The notes: generated by a model not told the origin, from the sequence alone. Positions 52,835 through 62,601 are shown, counted from the first letter of the stretch. The stretch: DNA of 64,000 nucleotides from Pandoraea oxalativorans (GCF_000972785.3 NZ_CP011253.3:1488001-1552000), one strand, 5' to 3'. Numbers and translations are program-made.

Positions 52835-53437
52835 TCAGAGCTGAATGATATTGAGCAGGGCGGCACGCACCACGGCCTCGGTGCGCGTGGCGACATTCAG
52901 CTTCTCGCGGGCATTGTCGATGTGGAAGTCGACCGTACGCTTGCCCAAATCGAGAATGATCGCGATTTCGGCTGACGTTTTGCCCTTCGCCGACCATTGC
53001 AGCACTTCCACTTCTCGCTTCGAGAGGCCGAAGGGCAGCAGTGTACCTTCCTCCGGCGCGTCATGTTCGGTGTATTTGCGGATGACGGTGTCGAGCACGT
53101 CGAAATCCACCGGCTTGAGCATGTACTCGTCCGCACCGGTGCTGTGCCCGCGCATGATCGATTCCTTGTCGGCATTGCCGGTCAGGAAGATGAACGGAAT
53201 CTTGCGTTCGCCCCGAATGATCCCGCGGGCGCTTTCCAGAAACTCGAAGCCGGTCATGCCCGGCACGTTGACGTCGCACACGATGATGTCCGGCATGAAT
53301 GCGGCGAGCGTCGCCAGCGCGGCCGAAAAATCGTGTGCGACTTTCACGACATAACCGCGATCCGTCAGATCTTCACGAATCAGATCCGCCGAATCTACGT
53401 CGTCCTCGATACAGAAAACTTTGGTGGGAGATGACAT
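52835..53437 (-). CDS. Response regulator with LuxR-type HTH output domain
   Basis: The 200-residue protein has a receiver domain (acidic pair in FCIEDDVDSADLI, phosphoacceptor Asp in DIIVCDVNVPGMTGFEFL, Lys in YMLKPVDFDVL) and a C-terminal LuxR helix-turn-helix (SKREVEVLQWSAKGKTSAEI, then LDLGKRTVDFHIDNAREKL). The wording of the helix-turn-helix is closer to autoinducer-binding LuxR proteins than to NarL. It is phosphorylated, presumably, by the kinase downstream. A CTG-N9-CAG element before the peptide genes at 54077 is a possible target. Confidence 0.88.
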   Translation of the reverse strand: MSSPTKVFCIEDDVDSADLIREDLTDRGYVVKVAHDFSAALATLAAFMPDIIVCDVNVPGMTGFEFLESARGIIRGERKIPFIFLTGNADKESIMRGHSTGADEYMLKPVDFDVLDTVIRKYTEHDAPEEGTLLPFGLSKREVEVLQWSAKGKTSAEIAIILDLGKRTVDFHIDNAREKLNVATRTEAVVRAALLNIIQL

Positions 53438-53566
53438 CCCGCTGGCCCCGGTTTTTTATGGAATAGTCAAATCGTACTAAAAAATCACCGGACGACGAAA
53501 TTTCGCCGAAATACCCGCGAATGACACGTCGCGCGCAATCCGACCAATTCGTTCTCGCACAATAAG

Positions 53567-53591
53567 AAAAGGACGGCGAGCGCAGTCCTTT
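53567..53591 (-). terminator. Terminator separating the peptide genes from the response regulator
   Basis: On the minus strand AAAGGAC pairs with GTCCTTT around a ten-base loop, followed by a T-rich tail (plus-strand A-run 53567-53570). It lies 31 bases after the last peptide stop and 130 bases before the response regulator start. Confidence 0.75.
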
Positions 53592-53621
53592 CCGGGCGGG
53601 AGATATTCCATGAGCGCCCGA

Positions 53622-53699
53622 TCAGGCGAGGAGGGCCGGGCAGATCTCAAAGGCGAGCCGCATGCCGATCAATGCCGTGTTCTGGAGGTTCTCGATCAT
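53622..53699 (-). CDS. Possible 25-residue peptide
   Basis: An ATG-initiated reading frame encodes MIENLQNTALIGMRLAFE followed by a short Cys-containing hydrophobic end. No clear ribosome site precedes it, so it is the least certain of the three peptides. It lies between the 34-residue peptide gene and the terminator at 53567-53591, in the same orientation. Confidence 0.35.
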   Translation of the reverse strand: MIENLQNTALIGMRLAFEICPALLA

Positions 53700-53754
53700 G
53701 ATTGTGTTCGCCGTCGTGAGGGGAGTACGGGGCTGAGGGGGCCGGTCAAGTGGC

Positions 53755-53859
53755 TTAGTAGCCGAACACATGCCCGACGTGGATGGCGCATTGCATGCCG
53801 GTTTCAATGCAGGTTTCGTTGTAGAAGAGGCTGTCGACGAGGTTGAGGATGAGGCTCAT
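53755..53859 (-). CDS. 34-residue peptide with Cys-x6-Cys
   Basis: The reading frame starts MSLILNLVDSLFYNE and continues with CIETGMQC, a His-containing stretch and a terminal FGY. CCGGAGAAACGACC before the ATG is a strong ribosome site and nearly identical to that of the 24-residue peptide gene 45 bases upstream. The hydrophobic start followed by a two-cysteine tail resembles secreted or modified peptides, but no known family was recognised. Confidence 0.55.
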   Translation of the reverse strand: MSLILNLVDSLFYNETCIETGMQCAIHVGHVFGY

Positions 53860-53904
53860 GGTCGTTTCTCCGGTGTTGGGGGCCAGTTAATTCCGTGGTG
53901 CAGA

Positions 53905-53979
53905 TCAGCCGAGGGCCGAGACGATGATGCCGACGAGGCCGAGGATCGAGGCGAAGCCGTAGGTGACGAGTGCGGGCAT
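53905..53979 (-). CDS. 24-residue hydrophobic peptide
   Basis: The frame encodes MPALVTYGFASILGLVG plus a short hydrophobic end, a single glycine-rich membrane-like segment with no charged residue. TTAAGGAGAAACACC before the ATG is a near-consensus ribosome site. It is the first gene after the promoter at 54048-54076. The length and composition resemble toxin, holin-like or signalling peptides; none can be assigned. Confidence 0.55.
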   Translation of the reverse strand: MPALVTYGFASILGLVGIIVSALG

Positions 53980-54047
53980 GGTGTTTCTCCTTAAGTCGGT
54001 TTGTCTGGTTGGACGGCGCTCGCTGTGTTGCGTTAGCCGGTGAGTGA

Positions 54048-54091
54048 AGTATCGTCATCGCCCACTGGCCGCGAAACTGTGATTAATACAG
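54048..54091 (-). promoter_or_regulatory. Promoter and lux-box-like element of the peptide genes
   Basis: On the minus strand TTTCGC (54071-54076) and GATACT (54048-54053) are spaced by 17 bases. Directly upstream is CTGTATTAATCACAG (54077-54091), CTG-N9-CAG in form. LuxR-type activators bind CTG-N10-CAG boxes abutting the -35 element, so the position fits, although the spacing is one base short. Confidence 0.45.
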
Positions 54092-54152
54092 GTCGGCCCG
54101 ATTTTTGGAGGAATTGGCAGTCGTTCGAGATAAAAAAGTGCTTATTTCATGA

Positions 54153-54465
<313 letters not shown>

Positions 54466-54524
54466 TGTATGTAAATAAGGTTGCGTCGAAGCGATAATCA
54501 AAAGCGTCACTGAAAACACCGAAG

Positions 54525-54557
54525 AACGCCACGAATTAGCACTTCCTGGCGTTTTTT
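54525..54557 (+). terminator. Rho-independent terminator
   Basis: AACGCCA (54525-54531) pairs with TGGCGTT (54547-54553), and the T-run continues to 54557. It lies downstream of the degenerate ORF and 140 bases before cyoA. Confidence 0.75.
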
Positions 54558-54698
54558 ATGGGTCGCGGCGACACGAAATCTCGGTTTCGATGCGCGAACC
54601 GTCAGTTCCCCCAGTGCGTCATTATGTCGCGATGTATGGAATATGCACATGCGTAGCATTCGTCACGCAAATGTTGTATTCATACATAGAGGTTTAAG

Positions 54699-55784
54699 AT
54701 GTCCATGCATAACGTCTCGCTCACCCGCAGAGGAAGGGCAGACACCTCACCCGGCGCGCATTGGCGCACGTGGTGCGCACGCGTCGCCGTTGCGATGGCG
54801 ATGGTGCCCATGAGCGGCTGCACGATGGAGCTGTTTGACCCCAAAGGCAGTGTCGGCGAGCAGGAGAAACACCTGATCCTGATCGCGCTGGGCGTCATGC
54901 TGCTTGTCGTGATCCCGGTCATCGTGCTCACGCTCGTATTCTTCTGGCGCTACCGCGAGACCAACACCGCGGCGACCTACTCGCCGAAGTGGTCTCACTC
55001 CACCAGGATCGAAGTCGTCGTGTGGACGATTCCTGTGATCATCGTCGTGGCGCTTGCCGTGATGATCTGGGAGACGACGCACAAACTCGACCCCTATCAG
55101 CCCATCGAACCCATCGCCGCCGACAAACCGCCGGTGCGCGTGGAGGTCGTGGCGCTGAACTGGAAGTGGCTGTTCATCTATCCGGACTACAAGGTTGCGA
55201 CAGTCAACAAGCTGGTGCTGCCGGTCGACACGCCCGTGGAATTCAAGATCACGGCCGAGTCGCTGATGAATGCGTTCTTCATTCCGCAACTGGGCAGCAT
55301 GGTCTACGCGATGTCGGGCATGCAGACCAAGCTGCACCTGATCGCAAACGAGACCGGTACCTACGCGGGCATGTCGTCCGCCTATAGCGGTCCGGGTTTT
55401 TCCGACATGCACTTCAAGGCACACGTTACGTCGCAGAGCGACTTCGACAAGTGGGTCAGGCAAGCGCAGGCCGTGCCCGATACGCTTGACGCACGGACCT
55501 ACGTGAAGCTCGAACAGCCGGGCACCGCGGCGCCCGTCGCCATCTACGCCAACGTGATGCCGGGCCTGTTCGACGCGGTCGTCGGCAAGTACATGGGGCC
55601 GATGGACGGTGGTGCGCAAGGTATGCAAGGCATGCGTGTCTCGGGCAACAGCGCCATCGACGACATCATCGCCGCCGCCAATTGCCGCGTGGACGGCCAA
55701 CTGGACAGCCGCGCGCTTCTCGCGCAGCGTCCCGAGCGCGAGGCCGGTGCACAGCCCGCATCGCAGCGCGCGCTCACGGAGTAA
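54699..55784 (+). CDS. cyoA: Cytochrome bo3 ubiquinol oxidase subunit II
   Basis: The 361-residue protein has a signal peptide with lipobox PMSGC, two membrane helices (about residues 63-85 and 106-126) and a cupredoxin domain (VEVVALNWKWLFIYPDYKVA). The CuA cysteines of cytochrome c oxidases are absent, as expected for a quinol oxidase. It is about 45 residues longer than E. coli CyoA because of a C-terminal tail. The ATG at 54699 has AGAGG upstream; it heads cyoABCD. Confidence 0.92.
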   Translation: MSMHNVSLTRRGRADTSPGAHWRTWCARVAVAMAMVPMSGCTMELFDPKGSVGEQEKHLILIALGVMLLVVIPVIVLTLVFFWRYRETNTAATYSPKWSHSTRIEVVVWTIPVIIVVALAVMIWETTHKLDPYQPIEPIAADKPPVRVEVVALNWKWLFIYPDYKVATVNKLVLPVDTPVEFKITAESLMNAFFIPQLGSMVYAMSGMQTKLHLIANETGTYAGMSSAYSGPGFSDMHFKAHVTSQSDFDKWVRQAQAVPDTLDARTYVKLEQPGTAAPVAIYANVMPGLFDAVVGKYMGPMDGGAQGMQGMRVSGNSAIDDIIAAANCRVDGQLDSRALLAQRPEREAGAQPASQRALTE

Positions 55785-55787
55785 GTC

Positions 55788-57794
55788 ATGTTCGGAAAAC
55801 TCGATCTCGACGCCATCCCGCTGCACGAGCCCATCATCATGGGCACGCTCGTCGTCGTGCTGCTGGGCGGTGCTGCGCTGCTCGGCGCCGTCACGTATTT
55901 CAAGAAGTGGGGCTATCTCTGGACGGAGTGGATCACCTCCGTCGACCACAAGCGCATCGGTGTGATGTACATCGTCCTCGCGCTCGTCATGATGCTGCGC
56001 GGCTTTGCCGACGCGATCATGATGCGCGCGCAGCAAGCCATCGCCGCCGGTGGCGAAGCAGGCTATCTGCCGCCGCATCACTACGACCAGATCTTCACGG
56101 CGCACGGCGTCATCATGATCTTCTTCGTGGCCACGCCGCTGGTGCTGGGCCTGATGAACGTGATCGTGCCGTTGCAGATCGGCGCGCGCGACGTGGCGTT
56201 CCCGTTCGTTAACTCGCTGTCGTTCTGGCTCTCGGCCATGGGCGCGGTGCTCGTCATGATGTCGATGTTCGTCGGCGATTTCGCCGCGACGGGCTGGGTC
56301 GCCTATCCGCCGCTCTCGGAACTGGGGTATAGCCCGACGGTCGGGGTGGATTACTACATCTGGTCGCTACAGATATCGGGGCTGGGCACCACGCTGACCG
56401 GCATCAACTTCATCGTCACGATCCTGCGCATGCGTGCGCCGGGCATGAACCTGATGAAAATGCCGGTGTTCACGTGGACAGCGCTGATCACCAACATCCT
56501 GATCGTCGCGGTGTTCCCGGTGCTGACGGCCACGCTAGCCCTGCTCACCGCCGACCGTTACCTCGGCATGCACTTCTTCACGAACGAACTCGGCGGCAAC
56601 GCCATGATGTACGTGAACCTGATCTGGATCTGGGGCCACCCGGAGGTGTACATCCTGATCCTGCCCGCGTTCGGTGCGTTCTCGGAGATCATCGCCACGT
56701 TTTCGCGCAAGCCGCTGTTCGGCTACAAGTCGATGGTCTACGCCACGTCGTCGATCGGCATTCTGTCGTTCTTCGTCTGGCTGCACCACTTCTTCACGAT
56801 GGGTTCGGGCGCGAACGTCAATGCCTTCTTCGGCATCATGACGACGATCATCTCGATTCCCACCGGCGTGAAGCTGTTCAATTGGCTGTTCACGATGTAT
56901 CAGGGCCGCATCCGTTATCACTCGGCCACGCTCTGGACCATCGGCTTCATGGTGACATTCGCCATCGGTGGCATGACCGGCGTGCTGCTAGCCGTGCCGG
57001 GCGCGGACTTCGTGCTGCACAACTCGCTGTTCCTCGTGGCGCACTTCCACAACGTGATCATCGGTGGCGTGGTATTCGGCTGCCTCGCGGGCATTACGTT
57101 CTGGTTCCCGAAGGTCTTCGGCTTCACGCTCAACGAACGTTGGGGCAAGTTCTCGTTCGCGTGCTGGCTGATCGGCTTCTACCTTGCGTTCATGCCGCTG
57201 TACGTGCTCGGCTTCAAGGGCATGACGCGCCGCATGAACCACTACGTGCAGGCCGACTGGCAGCCGTACCTCATCGTGGCGGCGGTCGGTGCCGCAGTGA
57301 TCGGTCTGGGCATTCTGTCCTTCGGGGTGCAACTCGTCGTGAGCGTTCGCGAGCGCAACGCCAATCGCGATCTGACGGGCGATCCGTGGGACGCGCGCAG
57401 CCTCGAGTGGGCGACGTCTTCGCCTGCGCCGTTCTACAACTTCGCGCATGTGCCGCACATCGACTCGCTGGAGCAGCATTGGGACGACAAGGAACGCGGT
57501 CTGGCCTACGGGCAGCCTACGCACTACGAAGATATCCACATGCCGCGAAATACCGGCACCGGGTTCATCGTCTCGGCGTTCAGCTTCGTGATGTGCTTCG
57601 CGCTGATCTGGCACATCTGGTGGCTGGCCGGTGCGAGCCTGATCGCGACGATTGCCACGTTCTTGTGGCGCACCTACGACCGCGACGTCGATTACTACGT
57701 GCCGGCGGCCGAAGTAGAGCGTATCGAAAACGCCCGCTTTGCCGACCTGCGTGCCGCGCATCGCGCGCGTCAATCCCTGCAAAAGGCCGCCTGA
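55788..57794 (+). CDS. cyoB: Cytochrome bo3 ubiquinol oxidase subunit I
   Basis: The 668-residue protein contains the heme and copper ligands: His106 in [11 protein letters not shown], the cross-linked pair in [10 protein letters not shown], CuB histidines in WLHHFFTM, and HFHNVIIGG carrying the heme ligands. Its length equals that of E. coli CyoB (663). It oxidises ubiquinol, reduces oxygen to water and pumps protons. It starts three bases after cyoA and overlaps cyoC. Confidence 0.95.
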   Translation: MFGKLDLDAIPLHEPIIMGTLVVVLLGGAALLGAVTYFKKWGYLWTEWITSVDHKRIGVMYIVLALVMMLRGFADAIMMRAQQAIAAGGEAGYLPPHHYDQIFTAHGVIMIFFVATPLVLGLMNVIVPLQIGARDVAFPFVNSLSFWLSAMGAVLVMMSMFVGDFAATGWVAYPPLSELGYSPTVGVDYYIWSLQISGLGTTLTGINFIVTILRMRAPGMNLMKMPVFTWTALITNILIVAVFPVLTATLALLTADRYLGMHFFTNELGGNAMMYVNLIWIWGHPEVYILILPAFGAFSEIIATFSRKPLFGYKSMVYATSSIGILSFFVWLHHFFTMGSGANVNAFFGIMTTIISIPTGVKLFNWLFTMYQGRIRYHSATLWTIGFMVTFAIGGMTGVLLAVPGADFVLHNSLFLVAHFHNVIIGGVVFGCLAGITFWFPKVFGFTLNERWGKFSFACWLIGFYLAFMPLYVLGFKGMTRRMNHYVQADWQPYLIVAAVGAAVIGLGILSFGVQLVVSVRERNANRDLTGDPWDARSLEWATSSPAPFYNFAHVPHIDSLEQHWDDKERGLAYGQPTHYEDIHMPRNTGTGFIVSAFSFVMCFALIWHIWWLAGASLIATIATFLWRTYDRDVDYYVPAAEVERIENARFADLRAAHRARQSLQKAA

Positions 57795-58429
57795 TGTCCT
57801 CGGCATCCCTTCATACCTCACACGGTCACGGCGCGGCTGTCGGCGCCGACGCCCACGCTCACGGGCACCACGACGCAGGCGCGACGACGACGCTCGGCTT
57901 CTGGATCTACCTGATGAGCGACTGTCTCATCTTCTGCGTGTTGTTCGCGACGTTCGGCGTGCTCGCCGCAAATACGGCGGGCGGGCCGACCGGCCGCGAG
58001 CTGTTCGAGCTGCCGTTCGTGCTCGGCGAGACGATGCTGCTGCTGCTCTCGAGCTTCACGTTCGGGCTGGCGTCGCTGTCGATGCGTCCGGGCAACGAGC
58101 GCGTCGTTCAGCGCTGGCTCTGGATCACGTTCGCACTCGGCGCGGCGTTCGTCGCAATGGAAGTCTATGAGTTCTCGGCACTGCTGCACGAAGGCGCAGG
58201 CCCGGGGCGCAGCGCGTTCCTCTCGGCGTTCTTCACGCTGGTGGGCACGCATGGTCTGCACGTCACGTGCGGCTTGCTGTGGCTCGTCGTGATGATCCAT
58301 CAGATCGGGCGCTTCGGCTTCGATCCGGTCGTGCGTCGCCGTCTGCAATGCCTGAGCCTGTTCTGGCACTTTCTGGACCTCGTCTGGATCTGTGTCTTCA
58401 CCTTCGTCTATCTGCGGGAGTTCGTATGA
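57794..58429 (+). CDS. cyoC: Cytochrome bo3 ubiquinol oxidase subunit III
   Basis: The 211-residue protein has five membrane helices after a His-rich N-terminus ([17 protein letters not shown]). Family segments include [20 protein letters not shown] and [20 protein letters not shown]. The ATG overlaps the cyoB stop by one base (TGATG) and its own stop overlaps cyoD by four bases, so translation is coupled. Confidence 0.93.
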   Translation: MSSASLHTSHGHGAAVGADAHAHGHHDAGATTTLGFWIYLMSDCLIFCVLFATFGVLAANTAGGPTGRELFELPFVLGETMLLLLSSFTFGLASLSMRPGNERVVQRWLWITFALGAAFVAMEVYEFSALLHEGAGPGRSAFLSAFFTLVGTHGLHVTCGLLWLVVMIHQIGRFGFDPVVRRRLQCLSLFWHFLDLVWICVFTFVYLREFV

Positions 58430-58797
58430 CGAGCGCGCAAGTTCACGACCACGGCGCTTACGCCTCGCAGAGTCATCTGCGCGATTACGTCGTCGGGTTC
58501 TTCCTGTCGCTGGTGCTCACGTTCGCGTCGTTCGGCGCGGTCATGCTCAAGCTGGTGCCGTCCGGCTGGGGGCTGGCGACCATCGTCGTGCTGTGTGTGG
58601 CGCAGTTGGTGGTGCAACTGGTGTACTTCCTGCACATCGGGGCGAAGCGCAGCCAGCGCCAGAACTCGGCCATCTTCCTTTGCACGGCCGGGCTGATTGC
58701 GATCATCGTCGCGGGTTCGTTGTGGGTGATGCATAACGCCAACGAGAACATGATGCCCACGCACATGTCCATCGACCGGGCAAAGCTGCGCGATTGA
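58426..58797 (+). CDS. cyoD: Cytochrome bo3 ubiquinol oxidase subunit IV
   Basis: The 123-residue protein has three membrane helices and the family segments [20 protein letters not shown] and [20 protein letters not shown]. It assists assembly of the CuB site in subunit I. The start overlaps cyoC (ATGA). No cyoE (heme O synthase) follows; a LysR gene starts two bases after the stop. Confidence 0.93.
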   Translation: MTSAQVHDHGAYASQSHLRDYVVGFFLSLVLTFASFGAVMLKLVPSGWGLATIVVLCVAQLVVQLVYFLHIGAKRSQRQNSAIFLCTAGLIAIIVAGSLWVMHNANENMMPTHMSIDRAKLRD

Positions 58798-58799
58798 CC

Positions 58800-59726
58800 A
58801 TGGATCGCCTCAAGTGCATGGAGGTGTTCGTGCAAGTGGTGCGCGCGGGCAGCCTGTCTGCCGGTGCCACCGCCTGTGGCATGTCGGCCGTCACGGCCAC
58901 GCGTCACGTGCAGGCGCTCGAAGCCCGGCTCGGCCAGCCGTTGCTGCGCCGAGCCGGACGGCGTCAGGTGCCCACCGAACTCGGCGCGCGCTACTACATC
59001 GAGTGTGCCGAAGTGCTCGCACGGGTCGAGACGGCTGACGCTTTGGGCGACGGGGGGCCTGCGGGCGCACTGCTCGCGTCGGCGATCTCACGGCCTGTCG
59101 GACAGATTCGTGTGAGTGCACCGACAACCGTCGGATCGCATCTGCTCATGCCGATCTTCGCAGAGTACTTGCAGACGCATCCGGACGTGGCGCTCGACCT
59201 CGCGCTCAAGGACCGTGCCGTCGATCTGGAGGAAGAGGGCATCCACGCCGCGTTTCAGGCAGGCGGCAATCCCGAACCGGGGCTGGTCGCGCACACGCTG
59301 CGCGGCGTGACGCGCGTGGCGTGCGCGTCGCCCGGCTATCTCGCGCGACGAGGTGTGCCCCGTCAGCCCGCCGATTTGGCCGGGCACGACTGCCTTGGCT
59401 TTCGTTACGACGAGGTACTGGGGCGCTGGGCGTTCGCACCGGCGGGGGCGTCGGGCGATGCCCGTCTCATCGCGCACAATCCGCTTGCGCAGCTTCAGGC
59501 GGCGGTGCATGGCATGGGCATCGCGCTGCTCCCCGAGTACCTGCTCGCGCCGGAGGTGGAGGCGGGGCGTCTGGTGCGTGTGCTCGAAGCGCAGGCGCAA
59601 GTGAGCGAGCCGATGCATCTCGTGCATCTGGCGGGCCGCTATGTGTCCGCCAAGCTCGACGACTTCGTGCGCTACATGGTGGCCAAGCTCGGGCCGGACG
59701 TCTGTCCGGTGGCTTCATCGGTTTGA
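58800..59726 (+). CDS. LysR-family regulator at the end of the cyo operon
   Basis: The 308-residue protein has a LysR DNA-binding domain (residues 1-58: FVQVVRAGSLSAGATACGMS, then AVTATRHVQALEARLGQPLL) and a PBP2 effector domain. The sequence belongs to the broad group annotated as CrgA-like. Translation starts two bases after cyoD, so it is probably co-transcribed with the oxidase genes. Whether it regulates them is unknown. Confidence 0.85.
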   Translation: MDRLKCMEVFVQVVRAGSLSAGATACGMSAVTATRHVQALEARLGQPLLRRAGRRQVPTELGARYYIECAEVLARVETADALGDGGPAGALLASAISRPVGQIRVSAPTTVGSHLLMPIFAEYLQTHPDVALDLALKDRAVDLEEEGIHAAFQAGGNPEPGLVAHTLRGVTRVACASPGYLARRGVPRQPADLAGHDCLGFRYDEVLGRWAFAPAGASGDARLIAHNPLAQLQAAVHGMGIALLPEYLLAPEVEAGRLVRVLEAQAQVSEPMHLVHLAGRYVSAKLDDFVRYMVAKLGPDVCPVASSV

Positions 59727-59845
59727 TGCCGGTCTGATCCGGCGGTCACGAACTTCGGCTAAGATGCAGCCATCGACGTCGTGGCCGATGCGATATCTCC
59801 AAGAGCGGGGCCTTTCGACCCCGCCATCCCTTAGATCCGGCAATC

Positions 59846-60412
59846 ATGCTATCTGGCAACGCATTGCGACGCCTGTTCGCCTGTACCTTTGCGGGCACGG
59901 CGCTTGTCTGGACGACGGCGGCGCTCGCGCAGCCGCCGCAATACAAGAACGACGCGGAGTTGATGGGCGCGGCGATTGCGTCGCCTGAGGGCGTCGGTCA
60001 GGTCCTCGACCGGCTCGTGCAGAAGTGCGGGTTGTACGGCGAGCCGACCAAGGCGCACGGGAATGCCGTGTTGCGTGCATGGCAGGCGCGCCATCGCGAC
60101 TATCTCGCTGAAGGTCAGCGCGTGCGCGACGAACTGCGCGCCGTCTACGCCGACGCGGAGGCACGTGCGCGCTTCGACGATCTCCTGACCGACCAGTTTC
60201 CGAAGCTCGTCGAACGCCAGTTCGTCGTGTACTCGAACACCATCGACGATCAGCCGACGCAAACCGCGAAAGCGGAGATATGCGACGGTTATTTCAATGC
60301 GGTGGACGAACGTCAGTTCGACCTCAAGGTGAACGACCCGGCACTCGCGGCGTTTTTCGACAAGCGGATGGCCGGGCGGACGTCGTCCGGCAATTCTCCG
60401 GTGAGCAAGTAG
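59846..60412 (+). CDS. Secreted protein of unknown function
   Basis: The 188-residue protein has a Sec signal peptide (hydrophobic core about residues 9-27, cleavage near ALAQP) and an otherwise soluble, helical, charged mature part with two Cys residues (CGLYG and EICDGY) that could form a disulfide. I recognise no family. Its last 100 bases overlap the end of the convergent nitronate monooxygenase gene. Confidence 0.65.
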   Translation: MLSGNALRRLFACTFAGTALVWTTAALAQPPQYKNDAELMGAAIASPEGVGQVLDRLVQKCGLYGEPTKAHGNAVLRAWQARHRDYLAEGQRVRDELRAVYADAEARARFDDLLTDQFPKLVERQFVVYSNTIDDQPTQTAKAEICDGYFNAVDERQFDLKVNDPALAAFFDKRMAGRTSSGNSPVSK

Positions 60413-61536
60413 CGCATCAGGTCCGCCACAGGACGAATGCGCTCGCCGAACGGCAGCGGATCGCGGCCACGGAAGAAGAGGCCGCGCGCCACGTCGCCAC
60501 GCACGGCTTGTGCGAGCTTGAGGTCGATGCAGAACTGACCGATGCGCGCAACGCCGTCGCGCAAGCCGCACGCCTGCAAGCAATCGAACCCCTCCAGACA
60601 CTGACGCACTTTCGCTTTCGCCTGCAAAGCCGACTCGCGTGAGAGGTATTTCTTCAGCCACGGTGTGAGCACCGCCCGCGCGGGTAATCCCGCGACGCTG
60701 GTGAACTCGGCGATGTCTTCCGGACGCGCACTCGCCAGCACTTGCTTGAAGTCGGGGTGCGCGTCGGATTCTTCGGTGACGGCGAAGGCCGTGCCCAACT
60801 GAACGCCTGCCGCGCCTTGCGCGAGCCAATGCCGGACTTGCTCGTGACGATGAATGCCGCCCGCAACGATGAGCGGCACCTGCGTCCACGCGATGCCCAG
60901 CGATGCGTAGATCTCGCGGCATTCCGTCAGCACGCGCTCGAAGGAAAAGCGCGCATCGCCCAAATCTTCGATGCGCGACGCACCGAGGTGGCCGCCCGCG
61001 TGCGCCGGGTGCTCGATGACGATGGCGTCCGGCAGCCGACCCTTCTTCATCCACTTGCGTAGCACAAGACTCACGCCACGCGAGTCCGACAGAATCGGGA
61101 TCAGCGCAACGTGCGGATGCGCAGCGGTGAGTTCCGGCAGATCGAGCGGGAGACCGGCGCCCATGACGATGGCGTCCGCGCCGCTCTCGCATGCCTGACG
61201 CACGAGCGACGCATGCGCGCTCACCGCCTTCATGACGTTGACCGCCACAAGGCCATTGCCGTCGGCAATCGCTTTGGCCGCGCGGATTTCGCGGTCGAGC
61301 GCAATCAGGTTGACGGCTTCGATGGCGGCCTTGCAGTTGGATTTACCCGGTGTGCCGTCCACCTGAGCGAGCAGATCGGGGTGATGGTGGCGCAGGTCGA
61401 TGCTCGCAATCGTGCCCATGCCGTTGTGCTTCGCCACCGTGCCCGCCAGCCGGTGCGCGGAGATGCCGATACCCATGCCGCCTTGCACCACCGGCACCAG
61501 CCGGCGGCCGGCCAGCGTCAGCCATTGCTCGTTCAT
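60313..61536 (-). CDS. Nitronate monooxygenase (2-nitropropane dioxygenase) family
   Basis: The 407-residue FMN TIM-barrel protein shows VVQGGMGIGISAHRLAGTVA near residue 17, VIEHPAHAGGHLGAS near 172 with the catalytic His region, PLIVAGGIHRHEQVRHWLAQ near 220, and GAAGVQLGTAFAVTEES near 240. Family members oxidise alkyl nitronates or act in related flavin chemistry. The ATG at 61536 is used because the upstream extension lacks conserved sequence. The last 33 residues run antisense into the neighbouring gene, suggesting loss of an earlier stop codon or a true convergent overlap. Confidence 0.85.
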   Translation of the reverse strand: MNEQWLTLAGRRLVPVVQGGMGIGISAHRLAGTVAKHNGMGTIASIDLRHHHPDLLAQVDGTPGKSNCKAAIEAVNLIALDREIRAAKAIADGNGLVAVNVMKAVSAHASLVRQACESGADAIVMGAGLPLDLPELTAAHPHVALIPILSDSRGVSLVLRKWMKKGRLPDAIVIEHPAHAGGHLGASRIEDLGDARFSFERVLTECREIYASLGIAWTQVPLIVAGGIHRHEQVRHWLAQGAAGVQLGTAFAVTEESDAHPDFKQVLASARPEDIAEFTSVAGLPARAVLTPWLKKYLSRESALQAKAKVRQCLEGFDCLQACGLRDGVARIGQFCIDLKLAQAVRGDVARGLFFRGRDPLPFGERIRPVADLMRYLLTGELPDDVRPAIRLSKNAASAGSFTLRSN

Positions 61537-61650
61537 GTCAGATCCGTTCGTCGAAAAATGCTGGCGCACGAAAGCATGCGGCGCAGCCGTTCCGGCAGTC
61601 TGGCATTCGCTTCGCGAACGGTTCTTGCGATGGGTCAAGCGCGGGCGCGC

Positions 61651-62601
61651 TCAGGCAGGGTCTTCCGTGCGGCATGGCGTCGCAGCACGCGGCACCGTGC
61701 CCAGCGCGATGCCACCGACGATCAGCGCCAGGGCGATCCAGACGTCCAGCCCGAGCGACTCGCGCAGGATGAGTGCAGACGCCAGTGTGCCGACCACGGG
61801 CACGCCAAGCAGGCCGAGCGACGTGACGCCCGCCGGTAACTGACGCGTGACCACCCCCGCCAGCCAGTACGCGATGCCGCCGCCGACTACGCCACCATAC
61901 GTCAGCAAGGCCGAGAAACCGGCCCAGCCGGTCACGCGCGGTGCGCCGTCGACGACGAACGCCAGTGTGCACAGCATGACGCTCGCCAGCAGCAGTTGCC
62001 ACGGGCTCAGTTCGAACGGGCCGTTGACCCACCGGTGCGCGCGCATATGCACGATGGCGATGGCCCACACGAACGCGGACAGCAGCACGAGGGCGTTGCC
62101 GAAGATGGCGTTGTGGTCGTGCCAGTCGAACGCGATGGGGTTGAACATCACCAGCAAGCCGAGCAGGCCGCACGCCAGCCCGAGCAGGCGTCTCGGGGTG
62201 AGCGCCTCGCCCAGCCACAGGCGCGCGGCGGGCATCACCCAGAGTGGCGTGGTGTAGGCGAGCACGGCGGAGCGTCCGGCGCTGACGTATTGCAGGCCGA
62301 GCGCGACGAGCAGCGAGAACGCCGTCATGTGCAACAGACCGACGCTCAGGATCACCGGCAGATCGCCCCGTCGCGGCAGCACGAGACGGCGGCTCAGTGC
62401 GCAGATGACGAACAGCGTCGCCATGCCGATGACGGAGCGAAGCGCGGTGCTCCACCACGGCGAGACGTGGGCGAGGAGTGCCTTGCTGACCGGCCAGTTC
62501 ACGCCCCAGGTCACGATGACGATAGCGAACAGCATCCCGGCGTGCGAGCGCACCGGCGAACGGTTCGAGGCGAGACGTTGCAGACTGGCAGGCAGGTTCA
62601 C
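61651..62601 (-). CDS. EamA-family (DMT superfamily) transporter
   Basis: The 316-residue protein has ten membrane helices in two EamA repeats (AIVIVTWGVNWPVSKALLAH and ALVLLSAFVWAIAIVHMRAH), with GRSAVLAYTTPLWVMPAARL and PVVGTLASALILRESLG at the repeat ends. It probably exports amino acids or metabolites. The start is uncertain: a GTG at 62601 with ACGGAG upstream is used, and a TTG at 62652 would add 17 residues. Confidence 0.82.
   Translation of the reverse strand: MNLPASLQRLASNRSPVRSHAGMLFAIVIVTWGVNWPVSKALLAHVSPWWSTALRSVIGMATLFVICALSRRLVLPRRGDLPVILSVGLLHMTAFSLLVALGLQYVSAGRSAVLAYTTPLWVMPAARLWLGEALTPRRLLGLACGLLGLLVMFNPIAFDWHDHNAIFGNALVLLSAFVWAIAIVHMRAHRWVNGPFELSPWQLLLASVMLCTLAFVVDGAPRVTGWAGFSALLTYGGVVGGGIAYWLAGVVTRQLPAGVTSLGLLGVPVVGTLASALILRESLGLDVWIALALIVGGIALGTVPRAATPCRTEDPA

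Noticed and set aside
53804..54058. An 84-residue frame overlapping the two small peptides
   Set aside because: It is Arg/His/Pro-rich with no ribosome site and is out of frame with the two peptides that have near-consensus sites.
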